A stretch of DNA of 64,000 nucleotides, from contig NZ_CP053661.1 in assembly GCF_013177315.1 (NCBI RefSeq), positions 434,001 through 498,000 of the forward strand. The letters run 5' to 3'. Shown here piece after piece: positions 45,802 to 54,443 of the stretch. Source of the DNA: Thermoleptolyngbya sichuanensis A183. Its GTDB lineage: Bacteria > Cyanobacteriota > Cyanobacteriia > Elainellales > Elainellaceae. Position 1 is the first letter of the stretch, and the number at the start of each line of letters is the position of its first letter. The translations under genes were made by a program, and so were the position numbers. A model generated the notes under the pieces. The model made no database searches. It worked only from the letters and a program-made list of their open reading frames with translations, and was not told where the DNA came from.

Positions 45802-46452
45802 ATGATGAACCCCAACCCCCAGTCTTCCGCTCGCCTGGCCCTGCACCGATTCAGCCTGGGTCTGCTGGTTGTGGCCGCGGTCTCTTGCCAGGTGCAGTCG
45901 CCGCCCGTGCCGCCCCCCGGTGGGACAGGAACGCCGACGGGGCAGCCCTCGCCCATTTCGGCTGCACCAGAATCGGGACTCTATCGCAGCGATCGCTTTG
46001 GGTTCCAGTTTGCCTATCCTGCCGACCAGTTTGTGGCCCACGGCGAAACCGAGTTTCCGCCGGAGGTCGTGGCCCGCGAAGCCGTGCAGATCTGGACGAT
46101 TGACCATGACCGCGCCATCCAAGCAGGCGAATATGAGGGCGGCACGGAGTATCCCGCTAATGTTAGCGTCACCGTCCAGCCCAACCCAGAGGGACTCTCT
46201 GCCACCGACTGGATCGCCCAGAGCGATTGGTTTACAGACGTGCGTGAGGTTCAGGAAGTCACCGTGGCGGGGCAGCAGGCGATCGCCTTTCGCTCCAGCG
46301 GCCTCTATGACATGGAGCAGGTGCTAGTGCCCACGCCCGACGGCAAGAACTGGGTGCTGATCACGCTCAACCAGGTGGGCACGGGCGAATCCGATGCCCA
46401 GTATCGCCAGGCCTACGACCGGGCGATCGCCACCCTCCGCTTCATGCCCTAA
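45802..46452 (+). CDS. Lipoprotein of unknown function
   Basis: A 216-residue secreted lipoprotein. It has a basic start, a hydrophobic segment LALHRFSLGLLVVAAVSC with the lipobox Cys at about 29, then a Pro/Gly-rich linker (PPVPPPGGTGTPTGQP) and a compact soluble domain. SDRFGFQFAYPADQFVA and the C-terminal AYDRAIATLRF pattern recall PsbP/DUF-type single-domain lipoproteins that bind the membrane surface, but I do not recognise the family. Two in-frame ATGs are adjacent (45802, 45805). It ends 4 bp inside the convergent beta-lactamase-like gene. Confidence 0.7.
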   Translation: MMNPNPQSSARLALHRFSLGLLVVAAVSCQVQSPPVPPPGGTGTPTGQPSPISAAPESGLYRSDRFGFQFAYPADQFVAHGETEFPPEVVAREAVQIWTIDHDRAIQAGEYEGGTEYPANVSVTVQPNPEGLSATDWIAQSDWFTDVREVQEVTVAGQQAIAFRSSGLYDMEQVLVPTPDGKNWVLITLNQVGTGESDAQYRQAYDRAIATLRFMP

Positions 46453-47396
46453 CCCCGGACTCCCAACTCCATCATGGCCGCCGCTACCTGCTGGGAAATA
46501 AACGGCAAAATCGCCTCGTTCTGGCTATGGTCGCGCCCTTCGGTGAACACCACCAGCAGGTAGGGCGGCGCATCCGGCAGTTCGATGTAGGCCGCGTCGT
46601 GGCGCACCCGGCTCATCAGCCCCGCCTTCGACCAGAGCCGCGCCGTCTGCGGCAGGCCGCCGCCCAAAAAGCCCGTCACCTGGTTTTCGGGGTCGGCGGC
46701 TAGCTCCGTGGGGTTGAGGCTGCGGTGCAGCAGGCGCATCATGGCCTGCGATCGCTCGCCGCTGACCGCCACGCCGCCCACGATGCTGTGCAGCAGCCGC
46801 GCCACGGCCTCGGTCGTCAGCAGGTTGCGATTTTCCATGAGTTCGCCATAAAAGGCCCGCTCTCGCCCGTAGGGACCATCGCACCAGGTTTTTTGATTCA
46901 CATTAATTGTGTCCAGTTCTTCCCAGCCCAGAGATTTGAAATAGCGGTTCACAATATTGCGCTGATATTTCCAGGTTTCAAACGGCTCGATGGGCAGTTC
47001 GGGGCCGCTGGTGGTGCCCGTCAGCATGTCCACCACCAGCCCCGTCGCGTCGTTGCTGGAGTCCACAATCATGTCGCGGATGGCCCGATCCAGTTCGCTG
47101 GAGGGCGCGATCATGCCCTGCTCTAGCCACTCCTGCACCGCCACCAGATAAAACAGCTTGACCACGCTGGCGGGGTAAATGAGCTCTACGCCACGATAGG
47201 AATAGCCGCTGACGGGATATTGCCAGAACTGCTGGGGCGAAATTGCGCCGCCAGTGTTGACGGGAATGGGCGGTCGATACACCAGCCAGGTGAAAGCAAT
47301 TTGATTGGGCGCGAGGCTGGGGAATTCGGCTCGGGTGGCGGCAAGAATGCGATCGCCCTGTGGGGCAAGCTGGTCGTCGCGCTGAAAAAACGGCAT
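46449..47396 (-). CDS. Class A beta-lactamase-like serine hydrolase
   Basis: A 315-residue protein of the penicillin-binding/class A beta-lactamase fold. The nucleophile motif is SVVK in YPASVVKLFYLV, the second motif is SSND in IVDSSNDATGL, and the third box is SKAGL in place of KTG. There is no clear signal peptide, and the N-terminus PFFQRDDQLAPQGDRIL looks cytosolic or processed. It is probably a peptidoglycan-related hydrolase or a cryptic lactamase. Real antibiotic resistance is not implied. ATG 47396 is preferred over TTG 47432. Confidence 0.8.
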   Translation of the reverse strand: MPFFQRDDQLAPQGDRILAATRAEFPSLAPNQIAFTWLVYRPPIPVNTGGAISPQQFWQYPVSGYSYRGVELIYPASVVKLFYLVAVQEWLEQGMIAPSSELDRAIRDMIVDSSNDATGLVVDMLTGTTSGPELPIEPFETWKYQRNIVNRYFKSLGWEELDTINVNQKTWCDGPYGRERAFYGELMENRNLLTTEAVARLLHSIVGGVAVSGERSQAMMRLLHRSLNPTELAADPENQVTGFLGGGLPQTARLWSKAGLMSRVRHDAAYIELPDAPPYLLVVFTEGRDHSQNEAILPFISQQVAAAMMELGVRG

Positions 47397-47601
47397 GGAG
47401 GCAAGGGGGGAGGATAGGGCAGGCTGTGGCAATTCAAGGCAGCGGACTGTGGGCGGCCTACTACAGCAGCTTATTACTACAGCGACTTAGTATAAGAAGA
47501 GTTGAATCCAAGCAGGGTTGAGTAGGGTTCCTCTGAATTGAGGGTTTCACTGCCGATCGAGTGCTAAAGCAGATTAGCCCTGCCTTATTTCCCGGTACGA
47601 C

Positions 47602-48333
47602 ATGGTTTCCCTTGCGTCTATTCAAGCTGATTTTGCGGGCGATCGCACCTTCGCCTATCAGTGTCTCGAAAATCTCAATCTTTATGACTCGCCCGCGCTC
47701 AAAGATCTGGCGACGCAAGCGGTAGCCGGACGATACCTGCGAATCTTGCCGCCGCTGCCCGATGCCAGCGCCGACCCGACCCGCAGCGCGATCTCTGTAG
47801 TGCTGTGTGAAGATGACTATCCGGGCTGGGTGGCGGTGGAAGACTTAGATCTGCTGACGGTGGCGGAGGCTCCCTATCGGGCGATCGCCCTCAGCACCGA
47901 CGACATCCACGCCTGCCTGCCCCAGGTCATTGCCTTTGCTCGCCAGGCCATGGCCCAGCCCAACCACTACCTCTGGGGCGGCACAGTCGGCCCCAACTAC
48001 GACTGTTCTGGGCTGGTGCAAACGGCTTTTGCCTCGGCGGGCATCTGGCTGCCCCGCGATGCCTACCAGCAGGAAGCATTTGTGCAGCCGATTCCTATGG
48101 CCGACCTCCAGCCCGGCGACCTAGTGTTTTTTGGCCGCCCCGACCGCTGCACCCACGTTGGCCTCTACCTGGGCGACGGGCAATACCTTCACAGTTCTGG
48201 CAAAGACCAAGGGCGAAACGGCATTGGCATTGATGTCCTGTCGGAACAGGGCGATGCCGTCAGCCGCGCCTACTTTAGCCAGTTTCGCGGAGCCGGCCGC
48301 GTGGTCGCCTGCTACACCAGCCGCAGAGATTAA
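47602..48333 (+). CDS. NlpC/P60 peptidoglycan endopeptidase with SH3b domain
   Basis: A 243-residue cysteine peptidase. The N-terminal ~90 residues form an SH3b-like domain (LATQAVAGRYLRI, YPGWVAVEDLD). The catalytic domain shows Cys in YDCSGLVQTAF (C135), His in CTHVGLYLGDG (H185) and a third polar residue in YLHSSG (H197). It closely matches the cyanobacterial gamma-D-glutamyl-diaminopimelate endopeptidases solved from Anabaena/Nostoc, which trim and recycle stem peptides. No signal peptide is visible, in line with a recycling role in the cytosol. Confidence 0.93.
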   Translation: MVSLASIQADFAGDRTFAYQCLENLNLYDSPALKDLATQAVAGRYLRILPPLPDASADPTRSAISVVLCEDDYPGWVAVEDLDLLTVAEAPYRAIALSTDDIHACLPQVIAFARQAMAQPNHYLWGGTVGPNYDCSGLVQTAFASAGIWLPRDAYQQEAFVQPIPMADLQPGDLVFFGRPDRCTHVGLYLGDGQYLHSSGKDQGRNGIGIDVLSEQGDAVSRAYFSQFRGAGRVVACYTSRRD

Positions 48334-48474
48334 GGTTGGGTGGGCGCAATCAGCCGTTAGCAGCTTCAATGGGTTCAATCAATCCTCCGCCCCAGACAAT
48401 CCTCCGCCCCGGACATTTGGCTGCCGTACCATAAAATCATTGTCCGCATTCTGTCACTTCCTTCCTTGTTTCCT

Positions 48475-48783
48475 ATGCGAATCGACTTCCAATCCAGCGG
48501 CGGCTTTGCCAACCTGCGGCTAGCCTACAGTGTGGATACTCGCACGCTGCGACCGGGAGAAGCCTCGGAACTAGAAGCCCTGGTGCAACAGTCTCATGTA
48601 ATGGAGATGCAGCCTAGCCAGTTGGCAGCCACTAGTGCCGGTCCGCCGGATGTCATGACCTACCGTCTGGAGCTTCAGGAGGGCGATCGCCACCAGTCCC
48701 TCACCGTCACTGATCTCACTGCCCCGCCGTCGCTGCAACCGCTGCTGTCTCGCCTCCGCGACCTCGCCCTGGAGCATCGCTAG
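48475..48783 (+). CDS. Protealysin inhibitor emfourin-like protein
   Basis: A 102-residue protein matching the emfourin pattern: RIDFQSSGGFANLRLAYSVD at the start, SELEALVQQSHV, then PPDVMTYRLELQEGDRHQSL and a C-terminal helix. Emfourin family proteins inhibit M4 protealysin-like metalloproteases and are usually encoded beside their protease. No HExxH-containing M4 gene is in this window, so the target is unknown. ATG 48475 is chosen (TTG 48466 is three codons earlier). The downstream lipoprotein gene starts 2 bp after the stop, so the two are likely in one operon. Confidence 0.75.
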   Translation: MRIDFQSSGGFANLRLAYSVDTRTLRPGEASELEALVQQSHVMEMQPSQLAATSAGPPDVMTYRLELQEGDRHQSLTVTDLTAPPSLQPLLSRLRDLALEHR

Positions 48784-48785
48784 CC

Positions 48786-49256
48786 ATGCCCTGTCGCCCC
48801 TTGTCTTCACAAGTGTCTCAGCCCGCCTGGTTGGTGTCGCTGCTCTTTGCCTCGCTGGTTCTGGGCTGTACGCCACTGGTGCCGCCGCCTGTTTCCTCTA
48901 GCCTCCCGCCTGCGCCAACAATCGTCCAGCCAGACAGCCCATTTCAACTGCCCCTGGCCGGCACAGCCACCCTGCCCAATCAGCAGACGCTCACCTTTGT
49001 GCGGGTGGAACAAGATTCGCGATGCCCCAGCGATGTAACCTGCGTGTGGCCGGGGCAGGCGGAAGTCATCGTCACGCTCAGCCAGCCGGGTCAACCGGCC
49101 CAAGACCTCTTGCTGACTCAGCGACCGGGCGACGAGGCCGCCGCTCGGTCAGTGAATGGACTGACGGTGAAGCTGATCGATCTGCTCCCCTACCCTACAA
49201 CCGGCCCATCTTCCCCAGCAGACTACACGGTCACACTGCTGGTCACGCAGCCCTGA
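48786..49256 (+). CDS. Lipoprotein of unknown function with Cys-pair motif
   Basis: A 156-residue lipoprotein: signal segment AWLVSLLFASLVLGC with lipobox VLGC, then a Pro-rich linker and a small beta-rich domain. The motif DSRCPSDVTCVWPGQAEV, with two Cys five residues apart, recurs in many bacterial hypothetical lipoproteins and probably forms a disulfide. It begins 2 bp after the emfourin-like gene, suggesting coexpression. The function is unknown. It might be a periplasmic partner of the inhibitor, which is inference. Confidence 0.75.
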   Translation: MPCRPLSSQVSQPAWLVSLLFASLVLGCTPLVPPPVSSSLPPAPTIVQPDSPFQLPLAGTATLPNQQTLTFVRVEQDSRCPSDVTCVWPGQAEVIVTLSQPGQPAQDLLLTQRPGDEAAARSVNGLTVKLIDLLPYPTTGPSSPADYTVTLLVTQP

Positions 49257-49332
49257 CCCATCCATCGCCTCAAGAATGGGTGTAGACAGACTGAAGCGCT
49301 GCTGCTGCGGTCTTGCCTGGCAACGGGCCGGG

Positions 49333-51252
49333 CTACTTTTCTGACAGGATCGCGGAGATTTCTTTCCAATACACCCGCTGAAAAGGCTCTTCCTCTGCCA
49401 GCTCATAGGTTTCTACCAGCCCTTCTCGCCGCCGAGAAATGGTGTTGCCTTCTTTAATCACCACGGTTGCGCCGTCAGCGACATTGCGGGACAGCACCTT
49501 CTCCGGTTCTGTGGGTGCATCCAGAATCACAATGTTGCTGCTGTCATAAAAGCAGCCCTCTTGCTCCAGCGTCACTTCGTCATATTCTGCAATGAGCAAG
49601 TCCAGCTTAGGATTTCGCAACAGGCTTTGTACCTTCGTGTTATAGGAACCCGTCAGCGCTTTTTGAGAGCGATTGACGAAGGCGGCATCCCGACAAATGG
49701 CCCCAATTGTCCAGTTGGGATAGTTCACCAAAATTTGATCAACTAGCTCTTGCAGTTCCTTAAGCGGCAGATAGTTGAATGTGAAAATGGGAATGCGGGC
49801 AGCTTGCCCCGATTCAAAAAAGGTTTCTAAAATCCGCGAAGCCACATCAATGCTGTTGCCGACGGCTGGACGCAGGTGCATATAAACCCCCGGCGCGGCG
49901 TTGATTTCGATGATGCCGAAGTTGCCCTCTTTCCAGGAGCGCGAAATGTCGGACGTAAGCACATCAATGCCGAGACAGACGAGGCGAAAATGCTGAGCAA
50001 TATCCTGGGCAAGCACAATATTGTCAGGGTGAACCTGCTCGGTTGCGTCGATGCTGACCCCGCCAGACGATAGGTTCGCCACCTTTCGCAAGTAGATGAC
50101 TTCATCTGGATCGAGGATACTGTCGAGGTCAAGCCGCTGCTCCGATAGATAGCGTTCCAGCGACTCGTCCACGATGATCTTGCCCAGGGGCGAGGTAGGC
50201 GTGTCGAGCCGCTCTGGTTTGCGGTTTTCCAGCGCAATTAGCTCGGCAATGGTGGAGCGCCCGTCGCCTGTGACTGAGGCGGGGCGGCGCTGGGTGGCGG
50301 CGACAAACTTGCCATCCACGCACAGCAGCCGATGATCCAGCCCGGAGATGCTCTGTTCAACAATGACCGCAATGGGTTGGCCGTCCTCGTGGGCTTCAAC
50401 CGCTCGGTCAAAGGCAAATTCCAGTTCGCTGTCGTCCTGCACGTCGGCCGTCACCCCAATGCCCTTGTGCCCGACCACAGGCTTGACCGCGACCGGGTAA
50501 CCGATCGACTGCACTGCCTTCAGCGCTTCCTTCAGCGTGGAAACGATCGCCCCTTGGGGCACTGGAAAACCCAGCGTGCTGAGAAAGGCCTTGCAGTCGT
50601 CTTTGCGGGTTGTAAAGTCGGAATCCACATGGCTATCGCAGTCGAAGGTCGTGGCAACCCCCCGCACCAGCTTTTTGCCGTAGCCATACTGCATTAGTCC
50701 CTCATCGGGCAGATAAAAGGCGGGAATGCCCTGGTTATGAGCCGCCCGCAGCAGGGCGTAGATCGTAGGGCCGCCGTAGACCGATCGGCGAAAGCGGGTT
50801 TGCAGCAGCGCAATCTGGTCTTCAAGCTGAAAGGGCTGTCCATTGGAAATCGCCTCGAACCAGTCCCAAACTGCGTAGACCGTGCCATAGCTGGTGGACT
50901 CGTGGATCGACTCGACCGCGATCGTCGTCGGCTCGGTGGGCTGGAGGCTCCACAGCTCACAGTGCAAATCCATGTCCAGCTTGCCGACCTCGACCACGGT
51001 TTGCACAAACAAGTCGGCGTAGGACTGGTATTCGGTGAGCGCCATTTTGGGATATCGCTGGGCGATCGCCTCTACATAATCACCCAACGGCGGCGGCGCT
51101 CGATGTCCCGTCAGCGCCAGCCGAAACACCAAAGCCCCCCGTTCCAGGTAGGGATTTGGCCCAAGGTAATGCTTAAAGCCAAATACGTCGAAAATATCGG
51201 TTTTCCGAGCATTGACCGGACTTGCCTGTCCACTTGATTCGTCGATCACCAT
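49333..51252 (-). CDS. cphA2: Cyanophycin synthetase 2 (CphA2-like)
   Basis: A 639-residue short relative of cyanophycin synthetase. Residues 1-~200 are the N-terminal domain, 215-480 the ATP-grasp domain (VAVKPVVGHKGIGV, VIVEQSISGLDHRLLCVDGK, then the metal-binding EINAAPG), and 486-639 a reduced Mur-ligase-like domain. The last part lacks the Mur P-loop that ordinary CphA uses to add Arg, and its length matches CphA2. CphA2 enzymes join beta-Asp-Arg dipeptides into cyanophycin and thus recycle cyanophycinase products, which fits the cphB gene at 17952. No cphA1 lies in the window. Start ATG 51252. Confidence 0.92.
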   Translation of the reverse strand: MVIDESSGQASPVNARKTDIFDVFGFKHYLGPNPYLERGALVFRLALTGHRAPPPLGDYVEAIAQRYPKMALTEYQSYADLFVQTVVEVGKLDMDLHCELWSLQPTEPTTIAVESIHESTSYGTVYAVWDWFEAISNGQPFQLEDQIALLQTRFRRSVYGGPTIYALLRAAHNQGIPAFYLPDEGLMQYGYGKKLVRGVATTFDCDSHVDSDFTTRKDDCKAFLSTLGFPVPQGAIVSTLKEALKAVQSIGYPVAVKPVVGHKGIGVTADVQDDSELEFAFDRAVEAHEDGQPIAVIVEQSISGLDHRLLCVDGKFVAATQRRPASVTGDGRSTIAELIALENRKPERLDTPTSPLGKIIVDESLERYLSEQRLDLDSILDPDEVIYLRKVANLSSGGVSIDATEQVHPDNIVLAQDIAQHFRLVCLGIDVLTSDISRSWKEGNFGIIEINAAPGVYMHLRPAVGNSIDVASRILETFFESGQAARIPIFTFNYLPLKELQELVDQILVNYPNWTIGAICRDAAFVNRSQKALTGSYNTKVQSLLRNPKLDLLIAEYDEVTLEQEGCFYDSSNIVILDAPTEPEKVLSRNVADGATVVIKEGNTISRRREGLVETYELAEEEPFQRVYWKEISAILSEK

Positions 51253-51786
51253 AATTCTTCAGCCACCCTTGGCTTTAGCCTGGCTGCCAGGACATTACCA
51301 GGACATTACATAGGCGAAGCTAATATACCCTGTTCTGAAACACGCCCGCCGTTACATTTGTAATGCTTTTGAGCCGATTTTTGGAGGCCAGTCCAGGCGG
51401 CTACGGGGGGCAGCCTCAGATTTCGCAAAGCAGCACTTAAAATTACGACTGCTTAGCAATGGGGGCCTATTTGGCTCTGTAAAGGTGAAAATTTAAGACA
51501 AAACCTTCGGGATATACGGGGTTTGTGTCAGTCTAGAGGTATGCTTTTTGAGGCAAAAAATGGCTTGTCTCAGTATTTTCCCCAGTCTGACAGACTCGAT
51601 TAAAGATGCGGTGAAATATGGGTTTACCCCAGAGACGCGAGCGAAATCCTGCGGCTAGCATGGGTAGCTAAGTGGGTGCATATCGAGCGTTCCTCAACAA
51701 GCACGGCGAGGTTCAGAATGCTACCTCTCTGTTCTCTATGCATCGCGACTCGACCTCTCAACCGCAAAAACTACTGGTCAAAGCAA
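51253..51786. other. Divergent spacer between cphA2 and the PEP-CTERM gene
   Basis: About 530 bp with no gene. CCAGGACATTA is tandemly repeated at 51287-51297 and 51298-51308. TTACA-TT-TGTAA at 51352-51363 is a small palindrome about 100 bp upstream of cphA2, and could bind a dimeric regulator, but it does not match the NtcA site GTA-N8-TAC. Promoters are expected here but not located. Confidence 0.4.
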
Positions 51787-52587
51787 ATGATGAACATCAA
51801 GCGTATCCTTACCTGGGCTGGGCTGACCGCTGGTACTGCTCTGGCGCTGTTTGCCTCGCCGGCTGGGGCAGCAGGCATTTCCTTCGCACCTTTTAGCTTC
51901 AGCACCAGCTTCACAGGCAGTGCTCCTAAAGGCGACATTTGGTTGAACTCGGTGACAACCACCGACAGCCTAACGGCCGCCCTAGGAACTACCTATGGCT
52001 CTTTTGAGCTAGTCTCAGGTGCCAATATTATCCATAACGATTCGTGGACGGGTGGTGACACAGGTGCTGCTAGTTCTGACAGGGGCGATAATGCATCGGG
52101 TGTTGTTCTGGAGGCGGCGACCAATGCCAGCATTGTTGCGAGTTTGGGCAACCTTAATCTGAACAACATTATCGATACCGAAGATCGAGGCAGCTTCGTT
52201 ATCGACCTGTTCTTTAACCGGGCGACCGACCGCTTCTTTTTCTGGGAGCGTGGCATGAACAGCAGTTTGCTGGTGCAGGCGCTGGATGATGCGGGCAACA
52301 AGCTGGCTGAGTATCTGCTAGATAGCAGCACCTCTAACTATGCAGGCTACAGCATCGATACTGTTGAAATTAATCACAGTCAACGGGTGGGTGCTCAGGG
52401 TCTGTGGCTGAACGGTGCTAGAACCAATCGCCTGCGCTTGATTGCCAACGGTGCGGCATTCAACGGACCAGACTTCAAGGTGGTTGCGGCATCTGTGCCT
52501 GAGCCTGCCACCATTGCGGGCACGGTGCTAGCTGCGGGTGCTGCGATTGCCGCTCGTCGCAAGCGCAAAGCCCAAGCGGAAGTTTAG
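51787..52587 (+). CDS. PEP-CTERM surface protein (XDP2-like)
   Basis: A 266-residue exported protein. It has a signal peptide (residues 1-~28, KRILTWAGLTAGTALALFAS, cut near AGA), a beta-rich body with LGNLNLNNIIDTEDRGSFV and NRATDRFFFWERGMNSSLLV, and the C-terminal sorting signal VPEPATIAGTVLAAGAA followed by basic residues. This is the PEP-CTERM signal for exosortase/EpsH processing, linked in bacteria to exopolysaccharide production. The body resembles exosortase-dependent surface proteins called XDP2. ATG 51787 or 51790 is the likely start. The upstream extension of the frame to 51676 is not part of it. An exosortase gene is not in the window. Confidence 0.85.
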   Translation: MMNIKRILTWAGLTAGTALALFASPAGAAGISFAPFSFSTSFTGSAPKGDIWLNSVTTTDSLTAALGTTYGSFELVSGANIIHNDSWTGGDTGAASSDRGDNASGVVLEAATNASIVASLGNLNLNNIIDTEDRGSFVIDLFFNRATDRFFFWERGMNSSLLVQALDDAGNKLAEYLLDSSTSNYAGYSIDTVEINHSQRVGAQGLWLNGARTNRLRLIANGAAFNGPDFKVVAASVPEPATIAGTVLAAGAAIAARRKRKAQAEV

Positions 52588-52672
52588 GTTCTGCACCAGA
52601 GCGTCGTCCGCTGGCGACCTCTAGGGATACCTGATTCTCAACTAGGGATTGCTAGTTAGTCCAATCGTCAAG

Positions 52673-52705
52673 GGCGCTCTTCTGCTTTCGGAGGAGCGCC
52701 TTTTT
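52673..52705 (+). terminator. Rho-independent terminator after the PEP-CTERM gene
   Basis: GGCGCTC at 52673-52679 pairs with GAGCGCC at 52694-52700, with a 14-base loop, and is followed by TTTTT. It lies 86 bp beyond the stop codon and just before the convergent argF gene. Confidence 0.85.
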
Positions 52706-52760
52706 GGCAGTGCGGAGCGCACCAAATTCTCGGTTTGAAATTTCTCAAAAATTTCTCAAC

Positions 52761-53681
52761 TCAAGCGGCCCCCAGCAGCAGCGCCATGAGCGCCTTTTGA
52801 GCATGGAGTCGGTTTTCTGCCTGATCCCACACGCGAGACTGGGGACCTTCCATCACGGCAGCGGTAATTTCCTCTTCGCGGTGGGCAGGCAGGCAGTGCA
52901 GCACGATTGCCGATCCGTCAGCCTTGCCCATGAGCGCCTCGTTGACCTGGTAAGGCTGGAAAATAGGGACGCGGCTTTCGGCCAGGTCTTCTTGCCCCAT
53001 GCTGGCCCACACATCGGTGTAGACGACATGGGCCCCCTGAACCGCCTGAACTGGGTCGAGAGTGACTAGGACTTCGGTGCGATCGCCCGCAATGGCCGCC
53101 GCCCGCGCGACGATATCTGGATGGGGTCGATAATCGGCGGGACTGGCTACGCGCACGTTCATCCCCACCAGCGCGGCTCCCAGCATCAGCGAGTGCGCCA
53201 TGTTGTTGCCGTCGCCCACGTAGGCCAGCGTTAGCCCCTCTAGCGTGCCGAATTCTTCTTGCACCGTCTGCAAATCCGCCAATACCTGGCAGGGATGCTC
53301 CCAATCGGTGAGCGCGTTAATCACCGGAATCTGGGCGTAGTGGGCAAAGGTTTCTAGCTCCTTCTGGTCGAAGGTGCGAATGGCCACGATGTCGAGATAG
53401 CGATCCAGCACGCGGGCCGTATCAATCACGGGTTCGCCCCGGCTGACCTGAGTGACGCTGGCATTGAGATCCAGCACCTGTCCCCCCAGTTGAAAAATGC
53501 CCACAGAGAAGCTCACTCGCGTCCGCGTTGAGGCTTTTTGAAACAGCAGCCCCAGGGTCTTTTCGCAGCGGGGTCTGGCGCGACCAGCCTTCATGTCTGC
53601 CGCTAGTTCCAAAATGGCGCTGACTTCGGCAGTATTCAAGTCTGCCATGCTCAACAAATCTCGTCCTTCTAACATGACCAT
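52761..53681 (-). CDS. argF: Ornithine carbamoyltransferase
   Basis: A 306-residue enzyme of arginine biosynthesis that makes citrulline from ornithine and carbamoyl phosphate in the cytosol. The carbamoyl-phosphate motif is STRTR, the second motif is HPCQ and the ornithine-binding motif is HCLPAHR. ATG 53681 gives the usual length, and an ATG two codons later (53675) is nearly as good. The open frame reaches 54092, but that part is antisense to the divergent lipoprotein gene. Arginine supply links it with cyanophycin metabolism in the same window, though it is not co-transcribed with cphA2. Confidence 0.95.
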   Translation of the reverse strand: MVMLEGRDLLSMADLNTAEVSAILELAADMKAGRARPRCEKTLGLLFQKASTRTRVSFSVGIFQLGGQVLDLNASVTQVSRGEPVIDTARVLDRYLDIVAIRTFDQKELETFAHYAQIPVINALTDWEHPCQVLADLQTVQEEFGTLEGLTLAYVGDGNNMAHSLMLGAALVGMNVRVASPADYRPHPDIVARAAAIAGDRTEVLVTLDPVQAVQGAHVVYTDVWASMGQEDLAESRVPIFQPYQVNEALMGKADGSAIVLHCLPAHREEEITAAVMEGPQSRVWDQAENRLHAQKALMALLLGAA

Positions 53682-53819
53682 GCGCCCAACCCCGATGCCT
53701 GAGTGAAAATAAAACCCTACCAGATTTCGGCGGTGGCGTTTGGTTGCCGTCTGACAATCTGCCTGGGTCATCTCTGCGTACAATGATGGGGAAGATTTGG
53801 ATGACGCTGGATACCTCTC

Positions 53820-54293
53820 ATGAAACGAATCTCCTACATCTGCTCTCGGACGGTTCAATTGGCGATCGCCAGCCTTGGTGCCTTGCTGTTTGCTGCGGCG
53901 TGCGATCGGGGTCCCCAAGCGGGTGTTAGGGAAGTGACTGAGGTTCCTGCTGACGCACCCGCGGCCGAAGCCCCCGCCGAAGCGCCCGTCCCTACCGAGT
54001 CGCCGAATCAGTCCATTCCGCCGACGGCCCGCTGCAACACCCCCAACCATCTGGCAGAAGTGGCGCAGCAAAACGGACAGAGCGTGTTGCAAATCGTCAG
54101 AAAACCAAGTGAAGTGATCGCCACCAGCCAGCCGGGAGGGCTGGCCACGCTGGCAAACCCCGACGGCAGCACGACCTACGGCATCGTCAGCGGCTCCACT
54201 TTTTACGTGCGCGTGTTTCCCAACGGCACCTGCTTTATCCAGGTACTCGACACCAACGGCGCAGTGTCTCTAGAAGAGAATGGCGTGAGCTAG
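53820..54293 (+). CDS. Lipoprotein of unknown function
   Basis: A 157-residue lipoprotein: RTVQLAIASLGALLFAAAC with lipobox FAAAC, an Ala/Pro/Glu-rich linker (ADAPAAEAPAEAPVPTES), then a ~85-residue domain with two Cys (TARCNTPN and NGTCFIQV) that could pair in the periplasm. The domain is beta-rich, ending FIQVLDTNGAVSLEE. I do not recognise the family. The ATG is 138 bp from the divergent argF start, so the two share a promoter region. Confidence 0.7.
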   Translation: MKRISYICSRTVQLAIASLGALLFAAACDRGPQAGVREVTEVPADAPAAEAPAEAPVPTESPNQSIPPTARCNTPNHLAEVAQQNGQSVLQIVRKPSEVIATSQPGGLATLANPDGSTTYGIVSGSTFYVRVFPNGTCFIQVLDTNGAVSLEENGVS

Positions 54294-54296
54294 GGA

Positions 54297-54324
54297 TTTG
54301 GGATTTTAGATTTGGGATTTTAGA
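54297..54324 (+). repeat. 14-bp spacer repeat, two units
   Basis: ATTTGGGATTTTAG is repeated twice in tandem, then decays. It is related in sequence and length to the 14-bp arrays at 30851-30906 and 59172-59213 (reverse complement). Confidence 0.6.
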
Positions 54325-54443
54325 GCTTGGATTGGGGGTTGGCACCTGATTGCGGGCATTTACGTCCTGCAACTCGTTCTCCAAAGTCTGAATTCCTAGC
54401 CCACGACCCCTTGATTTCTGCAACCTGGACTCCTGAACCTTAT

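Noticed and set aside
46449-47396. Antibiotic resistance gene call for the class A-like hydrolase
   Set aside because: The third motif is SKAG rather than KTG and no signal peptide is visible, so resistance is not supported.
51352-51363. Palindrome TTACA-TT-TGTAA upstream of cphA2 as an NtcA site
   Set aside because: It does not fit GTA-N8-TAC; kept only as an unassigned palindrome.
53682-54092. N-terminal extension of argF
   Set aside because: The added residues are antisense to a lipoprotein gene and not part of ornithine carbamoyltransferase.
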